A stretch of 64,000 nt of DNA from Bin87 sp965217175 (lineage in GTDB: Bacteria; Chloroflexota; Dehalococcoidia; Lucifugimonadales; UBA3495): assembly GCA_965217175.1 (NCBI GenBank), contig OZ244251.1, forward strand, positions 2,666,001 through 2,730,000. The letters are read 5' to 3'. Made by a program: the position numbers and the translations under genes. Below the pieces are notes generated by a model, which saw only the letters and a list, made by a program, of their open reading frames with translations, searched no databases and was not told where the DNA came from. This document shows positions 34,907 to 44,115 of the stretch, piece by piece (the first letter of the stretch is position 1; every line of letters begins with the position of its first letter).

Positions 34907-36019
34907 ATGAAATTCGGAGCCTTCTTCGTGGGCCAGCGCCCCCTGCTGCACGAGCAATACGCCGACGAGAGCAAGATCAATCCCAACCCGGTCAGCCGCA
35001 CCGACGTCGAGGTCTACGAGGACATTCTGCGCGGCGCGGAATTGGCGGAGGAACTGGGCTTCGACTCGGTGTGGATTGCCGAGCACGCTTTCAGCGAACA
35101 CAGCATCATCAGCTCGCCCCACAGCCTGCTGGCCGCCATCGCCGCCAAGACCAAGCGGGTCAAGGTGGGCGTGGCCTGCACCATAGTGCCGTGGCACGCT
35201 CCACTGCGGCTGGCGCAGGACCTGGCCACACTGGACATTATCAGCCAGGGACGCCTGATTGTCGGGGCCGGCCGCGGCTACCAGAAGCGGGAGTTCGACA
35301 TCTATGGCCTGGACATCGCCGAATCCCGCGACCGTTTCATCGAGGGCATGGACATCGCTGTCAGGTCGTGGACGGAGGACACCTTCTCCTACGACGGCGA
35401 CTATTTCAGCTTCCCGGAAGTGCGGGTTATTCCCAAGCCGGTGCAGAAGCCGCATCCGCCCATATTTATGGCGGTCACTCACAGCCCGGAATCGGTAGAG
35501 ATTGCCGTCCGCAACCGTTGGGGGTTGTTCACCGTGGGCAGCAGTTTCTTCCCTGCTTCGCCGGACTCTGACCAGAACCTGATTAACCTCTACCGCCGGC
35601 GGATGCTGGAAGAGGGGACGGCGCCCGATGACATCGAGGTCGCCGCCGTCCGCAACGTTTATGTGGCTCCCACCGACGAGGAAGCCATCGAACTGCTCGT
35701 GCCGCGCCTGCAATGGGCTGGCGACATGGGGGACTTCCTGCGCCGCCCGCTCTCCGACGTTGCGCGGGCCTCAGGGGTGCGTGGCTATGAGCACTACATC
35801 CAAGACCCCTTTATCGAGCCGGATCTGGTGGCCGAGCGGGGCAAGGAAGGCATGGCAGCCATCGGCAGCCCCGAGAAGGTCACGGCAGCCATCAAGGAAC
35901 TGGAAGAGAACCACGTCACCCACTTCATCAGCTACCTGGACGCCGGGGGCCTGTCCTACGACCAGGTGTCCAGCTCGCTGCAACTGTTCGCAGAAAAAGT
36001 GATGCCCAACTTCCGCTAA
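34907..36019 (+). CDS. LLM-class flavin-dependent monooxygenase
   Basis: 370 aa, TIM-barrel bacterial-luciferase-like. MKFGAFFVGQRPLL start after GGGAGG; GFDSVWIAEHAFSEHSIISS, TIVPWHAPLRLAQDLATLDI, GRLIVGAGRGYQKREFDIYG (flavin phosphate region), then EGTAPDDIEV. Enzymes of this class use FMNH2 or F420. It is coupled to the ferritin-like gene and divergent to the acyl-CoA dehydrogenase operon. A Baeyer-Villiger or C-S/C-N cleaving oxidation feeding the CoA pathway is plausible but unproven. It resembles the second LLM protein at 58.9 kb only at family level. Confidence 0.9.
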   Translation: MKFGAFFVGQRPLLHEQYADESKINPNPVSRTDVEVYEDILRGAELAEELGFDSVWIAEHAFSEHSIISSPHSLLAAIAAKTKRVKVGVACTIVPWHAPLRLAQDLATLDIISQGRLIVGAGRGYQKREFDIYGLDIAESRDRFIEGMDIAVRSWTEDTFSYDGDYFSFPEVRVIPKPVQKPHPPIFMAVTHSPESVEIAVRNRWGLFTVGSSFFPASPDSDQNLINLYRRRMLEEGTAPDDIEVAAVRNVYVAPTDEEAIELLVPRLQWAGDMGDFLRRPLSDVARASGVRGYEHYIQDPFIEPDLVAERGKEGMAAIGSPEKVTAAIKELEENHVTHFISYLDAGGLSYDQVSSSLQLFAEKVMPNFR

Positions 36020-36156
36020 ACCCCAATCCGCCGAAGAGATGAGTGTGGCAGCGTGCTGAAGGGGTAAGAAAGTGCTCCTGTGCTTCGGGGATAATGGTTT
36101 CGGAAACACAAAACCGACCTCAGACCAGGAGCACCCGATAGCAACTGTCTTGAAAG

Positions 36157-36954
36157 TCAACAGGGATGAGCGACGACTCGCTGAGTCATATCGCACCACG
36201 GAGAGCCATGATTGAGCATGGCGTTGAGTATAACCAGCAGTTTGCGCATGGACGCGACGAGCGCCACCTTTTTCGGCTTACCAGCTGCCAGCAGCCTCTG
36301 GTAGAAGTCCCGAATAGCAGGATTGTGGCGGCTGGCTACCAACGCTCCCATGTAGAGGACGGCCCGCACCCGGGAGCGTCCGCCCCGGACGGCGCGTTTG
36401 CCTCGAAGGGCGCCGCTGTCGCGGTTGTAGGGAGCCACGCCCACAAGGGCGGCGATCTGCCGGCGATCCAGCGTGCCCAGTGCTGGCAGATGCGCCAGCA
36501 AGGTCAGCGTTAGCTGCGGGCCCACGCCGGGAACCGTGCGGAGCAGGTCATCCTTCTCACGCCACATTGGACTCCGGCGCAAAGTCTGAGGTAGCCCCTG
36601 ATCCAAGTCGCTCAACTCTTGTTCCAACCACGCGATGTGGGCTGCAATGCGGGGACTAACGGCGCCGATGGCGGTACCCAGCCGGTTCTTCTCGGAGACC
36701 AGCATGGTCATCACCTGGCGCCTGCGGGCAGTCAGCGAGTTGAGGACCTGGGTCTCGGCGTCCTTGAGGGGGCGCACGTCAGGACGGACGACGTCGGCGC
36801 AATGGGCCAGGACCCCCGCGTCCAGAGCGTCGGTCCTGGCCAGCGTTCCGGTGGCCCTGGCGAAGTCCCTGACCTGCCGTGGGTTGACCACTACCACCGG
36901 CAGTGCCGCAGCGGCCAGGGCGACCACCAAGGGCAGCTCCAAGCCGCCCGTTGA
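36157..36954 (-). pseudogene. IS110-family transposase, N-terminal truncation
   Basis: The open frame begins at TGGLELPLVVALAAAALPVV and contains VNPRQVRDFARATGTLARTD, ALDAGVLA and the transposase_20 C-terminal domain (LLRTVPGVGPQLTLTLLAHL, IAALVGVAPYNRDSGALRGK, HNPAIRDFYQRLLAAGKPKK). The N-terminal RuvC-like DEDD domain before about residue 90 of the family is absent; a stop precedes 36954. The downstream 36040-36150 stretch has GTGCTCCTG...CAGGAGCAC inverted motifs, probably the IS end. Confidence 0.88.
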
Positions 36955-37437
36955 TTAACGACAATTGGTCCTGCCGGCGCATTGCCTCAAATCAAATGTT
37001 ACTGAACTTCGGCCGTACAAGATCTCTTGGCGGATCCAAGCACAAAATTGGAGATAGCCGGACACCGTCGTCGGAAAGACTCGCTGCAACGCATCGGTGG
37101 AGTTGATTTGTCCGTGCGCCGTTCCGGCGTCCTCCACTTTATTGATACCCGCCGTGCTTCGCTCAATAGTCATTACGTAAACCATTCCGTGCGGAGATTC
37201 CGCCCGCCAAGCTCACGCCGGATATCGTCGGCCTGTTTTGGACCCTCTCGATTACGGATGCGCCACATCATCCGCCCCCGGGTCGTCGCGCCAGCCATCC
37301 AATCCGCGCCCTACACGGCGGATTCCGTCGCCACCATAGCGCACCTGGCATTCAGCCTTGCGGCGACCATTGCGATACTGGACTGCCCCCGCCCAAGCGA
37401 CTTTCGCCCGCGCTCTTCCCGCAACTCCCGCCGGCTC
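36955..37437. other. Decayed island sequence
   Basis: Minus-strand text VYVMTIERSTAGINKVEDAG at about 37110-37185 is similar to 28436-28500. Further right, RSRRELREERGRKSL and MMWRIRNREGPKQADDIRRE look protein-like but are separated by stops. No named family. Confidence 0.35.
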
Positions 37438-37743
37438 CTATTTACGGTAGCGGGCGTAGTCGGCCCTGATCTTCCCCATGGTGAACTCCCCTCTCTCCAG
37501 CTGACCACGCAACCGCTTCTCCATCGCCTCGGCGCTCAGCGTTACGGTGCCGCTGGCGCTGGACGTGGTCATGCGATACAGAGCGGTGTTGGCGTCCGTC
37601 AGGCATACCGCGTAGCGACGCAACATACAGTCGTCGGTGTTGTCCAACCCGCAGGCCAACTCGACCCACCAGCCGACAATCAGCAGCAGCGTGTTCAACC
37701 ACCGATGCACGGTTGGTTCTTCCAGACGCCGTATGACACGCAT
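37438..37743 (-). CDS. Unknown protein, second of a tandem pair
   Basis: 101 aa from ATG 37741-37743, four bases after the stop of the upstream ORF. Contains one hydrophobic stretch (VHRWLNTLLLIVGWWVELAC) and a charged C-terminus (AMEKRLRGQLERGEFTMGKI). No family recognised. The tight spacing to its neighbour supports a real operon. Confidence 0.45.
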   Translation of the reverse strand: MRVIRRLEEPTVHRWLNTLLLIVGWWVELACGLDNTDDCMLRRYAVCLTDANTALYRMTTSSASGTVTLSAEAMEKRLRGQLERGEFTMGKIRADYARYRK

Positions 37744-37746
37744 TCA

Positions 37747-38145
37747 TCAAGGGCGCCGCAAGCCACTGGCCCGCTGGTCCGGCATCCTCTCACCGAACAG
37801 ATCGGACGCCACCGTGGCAAAGTCGGCGTCCATGAAATAGCTCTGCAACGGGCTGTTGGCCGCCACCGGCCGCGACAACGCCATGCCCCGCTCCCGCTGG
37901 AACCTCCTCAGCGCGCGGCCCATCCTCATCACCAACGTGCGCAACTCCACCGGCGTCAGGTCCGTCCTCTGGCAGAGTGTGTTCCGATGGATGCCAGCTG
38001 CACCGGCCCGCCACACTTGGAACATCACCCGTCCGGCCACGACGTCCAGGCCTGCCGTGAAGTCGGCAGCCAGCTCCTCCGTCCAGTGGCCGGGCGCCAA
38101 CGCTGCAGAAGCTGCCGTTGTCCCCGGCTCCGGAACAGTGTCCAC
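37747..38145 (-). CDS. Unknown protein, first of a tandem pair
   Basis: 132 aa from ATG 38143-38145. Central region helical: LVMRMGRALRRFQRERGMAL, preceded by RTDLTPVELRT; no membrane segment. Not recognised. It ends in TGATGAATG shared with the next start. Confidence 0.45.
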   Translation of the reverse strand: MDTVPEPGTTAASAALAPGHWTEELAADFTAGLDVVAGRVMFQVWRAGAAGIHRNTLCQRTDLTPVELRTLVMRMGRALRRFQRERGMALSRPVAANSPLQSYFMDADFATVASDLFGERMPDQRASGLRRP

Positions 38146-38336
38146 AGCCGACGCTCTCTCCTCCGCTAGGAGCGAGTCTGAGTATTGGCTAACTAGGCTC
38201 CCCGGGCAAGCCGAGATCGATGGGGGTCAATGATTCCTGCCGGTTGACGATGCTCACTCTGGGAGGCTCTGTGCATGGGTCGTCGTCCCCAACCGGTGGG
38301 GTGGACATCCCAGGCGCTCGGATAGCCGGGTGGCCC

Positions 38337-39030
38337 ATGCTCATCCGGGGGCCAGTCGGCCGGAGCGGAACAGTTTGAGCAGAGCCTGCCCTGAACTTGA
38401 TTCAGGGTTGTGGCCGGTGCAGATGAGCGACCACTCGCCCTGGACCTTTTCCAAGCCCCGCAGGAGGAACTGCCGGAAGCCCCGTCCCTGCTTGATCTGG
38501 CCGAAGACCGGCTCCACCGTCTCCATCCGCAACGCGTAACGTTGGCGACCCCGCCTGGTCTGCAACTTGCGCCGCTCCGGTCCCTGGGGGACAGGTGCTT
38601 GGGTATGCGTCCTCGGGGCGCCGGCGGAACCACTCTGCCGTGGCGGGTCTGTTCCGACGCGACGTAGGGGTCCACTCCCAGGTTGCTGAGCCCTTCAACC
38701 GCCTTCGCCGAGTAGTAACCGGCATCGGCGGATACTTCCTTTGGTACTGCGCCGGTGTTGCTGATGGCTTCCTCAATCATGCCTACGGCCTGCTGTTTGT
38801 CCGAGGACTGGCTGGTGGCGCGGGCCGCCACGATGACCTGGCGGGTATGGTCCACCACCGCCTGACAGTTGTAGGCTTGCAGGAAGTCCCGGCCACCCGG
38901 CGCGGGCATGATGCGGGACTCAGCGTCGGTGAAGTTGCGCTGGGCCTGGTCGTCGGGCACCCCTGGGTGCTTGCGATCTTCGGCCTTGGCCTGTTCCGCC
39001 GCCGCCTGTGCCTCGGCTTCCAGCGCCGCC
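38337..39030 (-). pseudogene. IS1182-family transposase 3' part
   Basis: AQRNFTDAESRIMPAPGGRD, AYNCQAVVDHTRQVIVAARA, EVSADAGYYSAKAVEGLSNL, then after a shift near 38600 METVEPVFGQIKQGRGFRQF, LLRGLEKVQGEWSLICTGHN. The N-terminal domain is missing, and the 5' edge is fused to the ParB-like remnant. An eight-residue insert (PESSSGQA) from a 24-bp palindrome separates CTGHN from LLKLFRSGRL. Confidence 0.85.
38383..38406. repeat. 24-bp palindromic element inside transposase (copy 2)
   Basis: AGCCTGCCCTGAACTTGATT plus CAGG. Identical layout to 18432-18455 (minus strand): AGCCTGCCC-G-ACT-GAT-C-GG. CCTGAA/TTCAGG forms the stem. It adds exactly eight codons in frame. Confidence 0.8.
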
Positions 39031-39362
39031 ATGGTGATTTGAGACTGGGTCAGTTGGCGGCGGAATACCTTCGTGCGAAGCAGGTATCCGGCCGGGTCGG
39101 ATCCGACGTACTAATCGAACATTGGGTCGGCCCCGGTAACCAAGCAGGCTTTTCGCCGTTCCTGCCCATCCAACAGCATCCCCTCGCATAGGGTCAAGGC
39201 CACATGGTCGGGGTCCTGCCGGATTGACTCCACTAGCAGTTCGAATTGCTCCGGTGGCGCGGGGGCCAACAATTGGGCGTAGGGATGCGTGGGCAGCTCC
39301 TCCAAGGGCGGCAATGCCGCACGCTGCGCGGCAGTTAGGGGTTGTAAGTCGGGATGGTGCAT
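39031..39362 (-). pseudogene. ParB-like N-terminal domain remnant with in-frame TAG
   Basis: From ATG 39360-39362: LPPLEELPTHPYAQLLAPAP, then ESIRQDPDHVALTLCEGMLL, DGQERRKACLVTGADPMFD, TAG (39111-39113), then YVGSDPAGYLLRTKVFRRQL, TQSQ. The DGQ(H)R box and the VGSDPAGY/RRQLTxSQ tail are typical of ParB/Srx-type proteins on mobile elements. The C-terminal half was lost to the IS1182 fusion. Confidence 0.65.
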
Positions 39363-39569
39363 GATTTTCACCTGGGATAGATTTGCGCGGCCATTCATAT
39401 TATGATTAGAGATCCAATTAATTGCCCGGAGGAGACAAATGTTGACCAGATTCCGGCGTTTCGGCGGGTTTGTGAGGTTGTACGTCCGGAAGAAAGTTGG
39501 ACATGATTCCGCCATCACGCTGCGGATTGTCGGGCTCCCATGCATCGCCAACGGCGTGACCGGCACTGA

Positions 39570-40312
39570 GGTCCCATAGCCACTCGTTGTTCGAATGCGT
39601 GCTGAGCTATTGGGGATGGCGCTACGCTGAGGTCGCCGCCAGCGAGACCTTCCTGGCCTTGCAGCAGGGTTTGCAGCATGTCCTGTGGACCCTGGGCGGC
39701 GTCCCAGAGGTGGTGCGTATCGACAATACCTCGGCTGCGACTCACGAATTGCGCAGCAGCCGCGGCCGCGCCCTGAACGACAATTACGCCGCCCTGCTGG
39801 ACCACTATGGTCTCTGCTCCACCCGCATCAATCCCGGCCAGAACCGTGAAAACGGCGTCGCAGAGCATGCCCACTACCGCTTGAAGGACGCCATCAACCA
39901 GGCCCTCGTCCTGCAGGGCAGCCGCGATTTCGACACCGCCGACGACTACGCCGGATTCGTCCGGCAGATGGTGGAGAGACGCAATCGCCTGGTAGAGGGG
40001 AAGCTGGAGCAGGAGACGCTTTGCCTGGGCTCCCTGCCGCCAGCTCCCGTGCCGGAATGGCGCGGTGAGCGTACCGACTTGGAGTACGTGCGGATCCGGC
40101 ACCTGGCGGCAACCACCATGGAAGCCACGGTGGACAGCGCACTGTCGTCGGTGATGGACGCTGATAAGTGCTTCGACTACGCCGCGGTGCGGAACCTGGC
40201 AGAGCGCAAGCCGCCCGAAATTCCTCTGTTGGACCCTGTCCGGCTAGCCAGACCCCAAAGCCTACGACCGCCTGCTCCCGGTCAGCCTGGCGGCGGCGGC
40301 GCTGTGCGGATG
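39570..40312 (+). pseudogene. IS21 IstA transposase, 3' part
   Basis: Catalytic-domain text: SYWGWRYAEVAASETFLALQ, VPEVVRIDNTSAATHELRSS, GRALNDNYAALLDHYGLCST, ENGVAEHAHYRLKDA. The 5' half is missing. A one-base shift near 40250 moves the family C-terminus (DPKAYDRLLPVSL) to another frame, which ends in TGA overlapping the istB ATG. Confidence 0.88.
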
Positions 40313-40560
40313 ACGATCGCCGACACCAGCGTCATGCAGGAACGCATCCGCCACCTGTGTCACCATTTCAAGCTGTCGACGGTAGCTGCGGAGAAGGTGG
40401 CCCGTTTCACCGCGGCCGGCCACGGCGACGCCCTGCCCACCTTCATCAAGGTCCTGTAACAGGAGGCTGAGGATAGATACCACCGCCGTAGGCCGGGAAA
40501 CTCCTCGTCGCGAAACCCAACCTGGACCTGCCCGGCAAGCTGCGCAAGCTGGGAAACTTC
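40310..40560 (+). pseudogene. IS21 IstB helper ATPase, N-terminal part
   Basis: ATG 40310 overlaps the istA end. ERIRHLCHHFKLSTVAAEKV, ARFTAAGHGDALPTFIKVL, TAA (40457-40459), then QEAEDRYHRRR in the same frame. The ATPase domain does not follow; its C-terminal piece may be the one on the opposite strand at 44.6 kb. Confidence 0.8.
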
Positions 40561-41095
40561 GACTTCCTCCTCCTGACCTGAGGCTACCTGCCTCAGGAAA
40601 CCGTGGGCCGCGGCATCGACTCCCGCGTCGCCGGAATCGCCCCTCCCCAAGACGTTTCAACTCGCTACCGGTCCGCCAACGGTTGCGGGCTCCAACACCC
40701 CCTCGAAATCCCACCTTTCCATCACCATCAACGATTCTTCCACCACCACCTACGGAATCAAGTTCAAATTTCTATACAACCCCAAGGGGCACTCCACGAT
40801 TCCAACAATCCTCTGCCGCTTCTATTGGACAAAATCGACCATGTCTCAGCCCAAAAAGTGACTTTCGGCCAACTGTCGCAATCTGCCACCCTACCGGGCC
40901 AAAAACCGGCTGACTGACCAGTTTTCGTCGATTTTTCTTCTGCCGATACAGGACGCCCAAGTACCCACTTTAGCCATTTTCGCTCAACAAACGGTCACTC
41001 AGTCGATTTCGCGGGTACATAATCTTAATCAACGTCGTATCACCGACGCCGCCGCGACACCAACCCCAACTGGGACGACACGGGATCAGACCCAC
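40561..41095. other. Island non-coding stretch
   Basis: No gene or RNA recognised. Low-complexity CAC/CCA-rich segments occur at 40715-40760. Confidence 0.4.
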
Positions 41096-42115
41096 ATGGC
41101 CAACAGCAGACGCAACACCGAAAACACCGAATACAACGTACCGGCGCCGGCTGAGCACTCCAACCAGGAGGCCACCAACTACAACCCCAACGCCGGAAAC
41201 CAGGAACAGCTCCTCACCGAATTCCAGGACAACCTTGCCAAGATCAACGGCAAGGTCGCACTGGAATGGGAAAATCGCAAGGACGTGGGCAACGAGCCCC
41301 TGGAAGCCAACACCGAATACACCAAGGACGAGATCCGCGCCCTGCGCGACCTCAACTTCACCGACGCTGAAAAAACTCAGTTCCAGGAGGACTGGGCAAG
41401 GGAGAAACTCGCCTCCCAATTCCAACTCATCGAAAACCTGGCAGCAGATGGCTGGGAGCATCAGTTCGTCACAGACAAGGAACTGGAAGCGCTCCGCGCC
41501 GACCCCAACATTGAGGTCATACTCATCAGCGACCTCCAAACCGCCGCCGGCTCCACCAACGATGCAGACCTGGTACACCTGTACGAAACCGACCGCAAGC
41601 TCCTGGATGACACTCTCAAGCGGCTGGGCGACACCGACTACGACACCCTGCACAAGGTCTACACCACCCAAAACGAACAGCACACCGAGAACTACCGCAA
41701 CGCACAAACCAAGATGCAGAGCTACTTGGACCAGATCGTAAACGCGATGAACCTCGAAAGAGAAAAAAAGGAATCAGACGACGACTACGAAGAGCGCACC
41801 GCCAAAGCCACCAACGGCGTAGTCGCCGAGGCGACAAAGTTCACCAACACCTACCAGGCGGGGTACGTCCCAGCCGATGTGGACGTTCCCGACCCACCAG
41901 AGGTCCTGCTATACCAGGTGAGTAACTCCAGGGAGCCTTGGCCACCCCCTGCAACGTTTTTCCCCGCTTACGACCCTGCCCAAGTTCGGCGTCGCCAGCA
42001 CAAATCCGTTTTTCCGACAACAAATGGTTCCCCTCTGGACTTTATGGGGGCAGTTTCTGATAATTTGACCGAGCGGCAACGCCGCTACATCGACACCGCA
42101 CATTCATCGCCATGA
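41096..42115 (+). CDS. Unknown acidic helical protein, intact
   Basis: 339 aa from ATG 41096. Rich in Asn, Gln, Glu and Asp (NTENTEYNVPAPAEHSNQEA at the start), with long predicted helices (ALRDLNFTDAEKTQFQEDWA, ENYRNAQTKMQSYLDQIVNA, MNLEREKKESDDDYEERTAK). A Pro-rich tail follows (REPWPPPATFFPAYDPAQVR). No signal peptide, membrane segment or known motif. It is one of very few uninterrupted island genes in this half, and its composition differs from its neighbours. It might be a structural, adaptor or anti-host protein; I cannot assign it. Confidence 0.6.
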   Translation: MANSRRNTENTEYNVPAPAEHSNQEATNYNPNAGNQEQLLTEFQDNLAKINGKVALEWENRKDVGNEPLEANTEYTKDEIRALRDLNFTDAEKTQFQEDWAREKLASQFQLIENLAADGWEHQFVTDKELEALRADPNIEVILISDLQTAAGSTNDADLVHLYETDRKLLDDTLKRLGDTDYDTLHKVYTTQNEQHTENYRNAQTKMQSYLDQIVNAMNLEREKKESDDDYEERTAKATNGVVAEATKFTNTYQAGYVPADVDVPDPPEVLLYQVSNSREPWPPPATFFPAYDPAQVRRRQHKSVFPTTNGSPLDFMGAVSDNLTERQRRYIDTAHSSP

Positions 42116-43385
42116 CCACCCATTCTACGCTCAAAACATTAGTTTCCTACACGATCCAGGTTTTCCGACGTTGCGCCGGCTCACAGGTGGATCAGGATAA
42201 TTCAGGCAGTTCAGCAGCTGAATTGGTACCAGAACCAACCCCTGCGCCTGTCCTGCCCGGCTTCCTCGGAGAAGCCTTCAGCGTCGCTCCGTCGCATTCA
42301 GCGATGGGCGCCGTTCCGGCATTCCGAAGTGCATGCCGCCGTCGCTTGCGCCAAATCCGGGTGGTGGATTGTCGACTGCATCCGTTACCCGCTGTGCACT
42401 TCGCTCCCGCTTTAGCTTCCGAACCCGGTTCCGCCAGGCTGACGCGTGCGGAAACACCGCCCCGGCAGGCACATTGGTTGCCCCCGGCATCCCGGGTGGC
42501 AACAGCCCAGCCACTCCCGTATTCGCCGGCATAGTGCGCGATAAGTTCCCCGGCAACCCGAGCATCGGCCAGCACAATCCTGATGCGTTGTGCAACCACG
42601 CTCATCGTCAAACCCCTGATGCGCGACACACTTACAGCTATCCGGGTGCCTCTGCCATCCCACCGCCGGCGCACTGCGTGGGAGATCCGGCTACCGGTTC
42701 GACAGAGGACCCCTCTTCAACCGTGCCCTTCGTGTCAGGAAGAGGCTTGCCCAGTTGCACCCAACACCGGCTCGTTTGTATTCTCCGGAGAGCCGCCGTC
42801 GATCCCATCGCCCTCCCCGCCGCACGCAGATAACTTTCGAACCATCCGCTGAGGTTTCCGCCGTGCTCACCTGTGGCAGCCCCGAAGCCGGCATGATTGT
42901 ACCCGCGGTGTCACCACCGGAAAACGCCCCAAATGAACTGGGTCGCCGTCCCCGAATCCGACCCAACTTCATGCGGTTTGGGGGCTGCAGCAACCTGCAG
43001 GCGGCCGTAAGCCATGCGGATTGGGGAGGCGTGGATCAATCAAATCGCCGTATTCACATCAGCAACGGCGCGGGGGATGACCATTGCTCCAACAAATCGC
43101 TGCCACGACACGCAATGGATTGGCGGTAAACCGGTGTCCAGACCGGCACCACGTCCCCATCGACCCGACATCAGACAACCTGCGCACCGAGCCGATACCG
43201 CCTCATTGGCTTCGCGCGGGCGGCGTTCCAACAGGAGCAACGTGGGCGACAGCCATCGTTTGCGGCAGATTAGGTCGCTGCGCCATTTGCCGCACGGCCC
43301 AGTCAGCACCAGGTTGGGTTCCATCGATGGCTGGCCACCTTGGATAGGATGACGAGCCCGCTGGCGGATCCCGTAACATAGAACC
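42116..43385. other. 1.27 kb island stretch without a confident gene
   Basis: The longest frame (42192-42674, minus) contains AQRIRIVLADARVAGELIAH, then loses protein-like composition; I do not support it as a gene. No repeats, RNA genes or IS ends recognised. Confidence 0.35.
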
Positions 43386-43607
43386 GTGCCCAGCAGCGAG
43401 AAACACGACCAACGCAACGCGAAGATCCTGGAATTCATCCGCCGGTACATCGCGGACAACCGGCTGGCTCCTTCTGTCCTAGATATCCAGCGCGGTGGCC
43501 ATATAACCAGTTCGTCCACGGTGCACCGGCACCTGGAGGAGTTGGTCCAGCTAGGACTGATCAACCGCCGCCGCAACGTGGCCCGGGGAATCACGCGGGC
43601 GGACTGA
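43386..43607 (+). CDS. LexA-type winged-helix DNA-binding protein, stand-alone
   Basis: 73 aa from GTG 43386. KHDQRNAKILEFIRRYIADN, APSVLDIQRGGHITSSSTVH, RHLEELVQLGLINRRRNVAR is the LexA N-terminal DNA-binding domain. No S24 peptidase domain follows, so it cannot self-cleave like LexA. Likely a small island regulator, or the surviving N-terminus of a repressor. Confidence 0.7.
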   Translation: MPSSEKHDQRNAKILEFIRRYIADNRLAPSVLDIQRGGHITSSSTVHRHLEELVQLGLINRRRNVARGITRAD

Positions 43608-43947
43608 ACCCGTGACCGCTGCGGAAGTTGGCGATCACCCGGTACCCGTCAGCCATGCCATGAGATTTGCGACAGGAAGAGCGCCCTCCGTGTCATGGTT
43701 ATTGTTGCTCCACGCCGAGCACACGCCGACACCACCGATCTCCGGTGGATGGAATCTGGTGCGGAAAATCATACATACGTGCTAAAATATAACATGGTCA
43801 CCACCATTGCCCCGCAGCGTTACCCATGACCCGCGCTGCCTCCGGAATCCGAACCAGTCTCCCATGCTGGCGACCCGCCTCCCATGGATTCGTACACCGC
43901 ACCACTTCGACCGGGCGGCACAGATCCGGATGGGGCGAATTGCCACC

Positions 43948-44115
43948 ATGAGCGGGCGCCAACCATTCGCGAACCTTCTCAAAGACTTCACACCCGAACG
44001 CCTGGCGCGTGTCAAAGCGCTGGCGCGTGAGATGTTGTCCCAGATCGAGGCGGACCGTTCCCGCCGCGACCAGCGTCCAACCCAACCCGAGGAGCGCGGC
44101 CGACTCCGCGAGTAA
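43948..44115 (+). pseudogene. Possible HTH antitoxin N-terminal stub
   Basis: MSGRQPFANLLKDFTPERLA, RVKALAREML resembles the N-terminus of HigA/XRE-type antitoxins (KPF-EL-KDFTPE-RARV). No helix-turn-helix follows before the stop. Low confidence. Confidence 0.3.

Noticed and set aside
6103..39113. Genetic-code change or stop recoding in the island
   Set aside because: All three stop codons occur as interruptions, and intact neighbours use the same stops normally as terminators.
42192..42674. 160-codon minus-strand ORF as a gene
   Set aside because: Only the first 50 codons after the internal ATG look protein-like; the rest is Arg/Gly/Ser-rich shadow text, with no ribosome site or family match.
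43040..43594. 184-codon minus-strand ORF overlapping the LexA-like gene
   Set aside because: It is the antisense shadow of a recognisable domain and has no family features.
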